This document shows, piece after piece, positions 53,242 to 54,294 of a stretch of DNA of 54,294 nucleotides (position 1 is its first letter; every line of letters begins with the position of its first letter). The notes below the pieces were generated by a model. It saw only the letters and a list, made by a program, of their open reading frames with translations, was not told the origin of the DNA and made no database searches. Made by a program: the position numbers and the translations under genes. This DNA comes from a virus, in IMG/VR virus record IMGVR_UViG_3300033153_010346, positions 1-54,294 of that record; one strand, 5' to 3'.

Positions 53242-53923
53242 ATTAGCTATTGCTAACATTCGAACGATGAAAAAACGGTTCCTGCGTGGACCAGCCCTTG
53301 TAGGTGCTGCACGCCGGGCCAGTGAAGAGATCAAACAGATTATTGCTGCTAAGTTACAGGATGATAAATACTCGACTAGAGATCCTCAAGCTACAAAAAA
53401 GGGTTTTGGTTTTTCAACAGGACAAATAATTGCTGCCATTACAGCGGAAGCATATAGAAAAAAATTGATAATTATAGGTGGCGTTGGAAGAATTGAAAAG
53501 CTGGATGCCAATGACCCCCTGTTGAAACTTAATAATCCACCGAGAGTTTTGAGGCCCACAGATAGGTTATGGCGTATATTAGAATCAGGAGCTATAAAGC
53601 ACCCGATCACAGCCCATAATTTATCTATCGCTCCAACCTCTAAGGTAACGCACAAAGGACCTGGGCTGAAGAGGAAGTTCAGTCAGGAGTTAACCGAGAA
53701 AGGTAGTAAGGCGCGTAGGCCTTCTGGCAAATCGCAGGTCCCACAATTGAGGTTCTTCTGGAGGAAGAGAAATATACCTTTCCGGGGTCCTTTTGTTATG
53801 CACCCCGGTCAAAAAGGAAGAGGTATTTGGAGAGCAACGGCAGAGTATGAAGCAAGGTTATTGTTCCAACGTGCCATATTTACTGAACTTAAACGGATAG
53901 TGAAAGAGCACTCGAATAAATGA
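53213..53923 (+). CDS. Tail completion/minor tail-like protein (236 aa)
   Basis: ATG about eight bases after GAAGG. The first 60 residues are basic and helical (AIANIRTMKKRFLRGPALVGAARRASEEI), a pattern seen in HK97 gp10-like tail completion proteins. The rest is basic and mixed, ending in a helix. Position before a likely tail-terminator gene supports the call. The stop overlaps the next ATG (ATGA). Confidence 0.6.
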   Translation: MRIRFGTNPKLAIANIRTMKKRFLRGPALVGAARRASEEIKQIIAAKLQDDKYSTRDPQATKKGFGFSTGQIIAAITAEAYRKKLIIIGGVGRIEKLDANDPLLKLNNPPRVLRPTDRLWRILESGAIKHPITAHNLSIAPTSKVTHKGPGLKRKFSQELTEKGSKARRPSGKSQVPQLRFFWRKRNIPFRGPFVMHPGQKGRGIWRATAEYEARLLFQRAIFTELKRIVKEHSNK

Positions 53924-54294
53924 CGTACATTGATAACACAACTCTAACTTTACTTTCGTTGAAAAAAAGCTTAGAGACTTATCTAGATGACCAAGGTTGG
54001 AAAAGGCTCTATCACGTATTCTTGTTTGGTGATTCAAAAATCAAGAATTACGAATTTGTTTTAGATGACCCAGGAAGAAATCAACTTGAGTTACCAGTTG
54101 TCATAATTGATACTGGAACTGTACGTACTGAAGTTCAACAAATAGGTGACGAGTTTGGTAGAGATGTAATAACTGTAAGTTTAGTGCTGATGGCTAAGGA
54201 TGAAAATCAACTAAGGACTTTAGCCAATGTGATAAGAAGAAGAATAGATAATTTGGTCTTCACGATCAATAATTACAGTTCTACCAGAAGAGAG
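53920..54294 (+). CDS. Tail terminator/neck-like protein, 3' end cut by the window
   Basis: ATG at 53920 overlaps the previous stop (ATGA) and stays open to the window end, 125 codons. Strand-helix alternation (LTLLSLKKSLETYLDD, QLELPVVIIDTGT, DVITVSLVLMAKDENQLRTL) fits small tail-terminator or head-tail joining proteins of about 130-180 residues. The true end lies outside the window. Confidence 0.6.
   Translation, partial: MTYIDNTTLTLLSLKKSLETYLDDQGWKRLYHVFLFGDSKIKNYEFVLDDPGRNQLELPVVIIDTGTVRTEVQQIGDEFGRDVITVSLVLMAKDENQLRTLANVIRRRIDNLVFTINNYSSTRRE

Overview
This window is part of the genome of a large tailed double-stranded DNA phage (Caudoviricetes). The evidence is a contiguous head-morphogenesis module (large terminase, portal, prohead protease with scaffold, HK97-fold capsid), a separate replication module (family A DNA polymerase, SSB, RuvC-like resolvase) and a very large tRNA array. 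No plasmid or chromosomal housekeeping genes are present. The host is most likely a member of the Bacteroidota: a reading frame at 9748-10008 has the features of a type IX secretion C-terminal sorting domain, a signal essentially confined to that group. The host call is an inference.

Layout. (1) 1-3600, plus strand: a tightly overlapping run of tiny genes. Most belong to one diverged family with a common C-terminal hydrophobic segment; one is a lipoprotein and one a secreted peptide. (2) 3600-12700, plus strand: 26 tRNA genes or tRNA-like genes, assignable to all 20 amino acids, interleaved with small cassettes (HNH nuclease, zinc-ribbon proteins, DexA-like exonuclease, SAM methyltransferase, secreted FnIII-like proteins). 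The array also holds three short tRNA-like RNAs without an anticodon arm and a well-folded RNA of about 250 nt. (3) 12690-13720, plus strand: more small genes, closed by a bidirectional terminator. (4) 31646-13732, minus strand: unknown genes, zinc ribbon, dNMP kinase, HNH nuclease, an eight-gene polysaccharide or glycan block (20775-29178), zinc-ribbon protein, SSB, DNA polymerase, DUF4406-like protein, phage sigma factor, lysis-associated or membrane proteins, HU-like protein and RuvC-like resolvase. (5) 31647-31967: divergent intergenic region. (6) 31968-54294, plus strand: terminase, portal fused to an Mu-F-like domain, PAS-domain protein, holin-like protein, a three-repeat beta-helix fibre, a 53-repeat tryptophan-rich fibre, M15 endolysin, TPR glycosyltransferase, protease/scaffold, decoration protein, capsid and head-tail joining proteins. 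The last gene runs off the window.

How the parts fit. The phage brings a near-complete decoding set, its own sigma factor and a recurring promoter-like motif (GTGTTATA preceded by TCGA) on both strands. It replicates with its own polymerase and SSB. It carries an unusual investment in glycans (sugar-nucleotide enzymes, four glycosyltransferases) and in surface proteins that would be exported from the host cell. The most striking candidates for new biology are a -1 frameshift that would add a type IX sorting tail to a secreted protein, anticodon-less tRNA-like RNAs, a multi-helix RNA between tRNA genes, and the diversified small-protein family.
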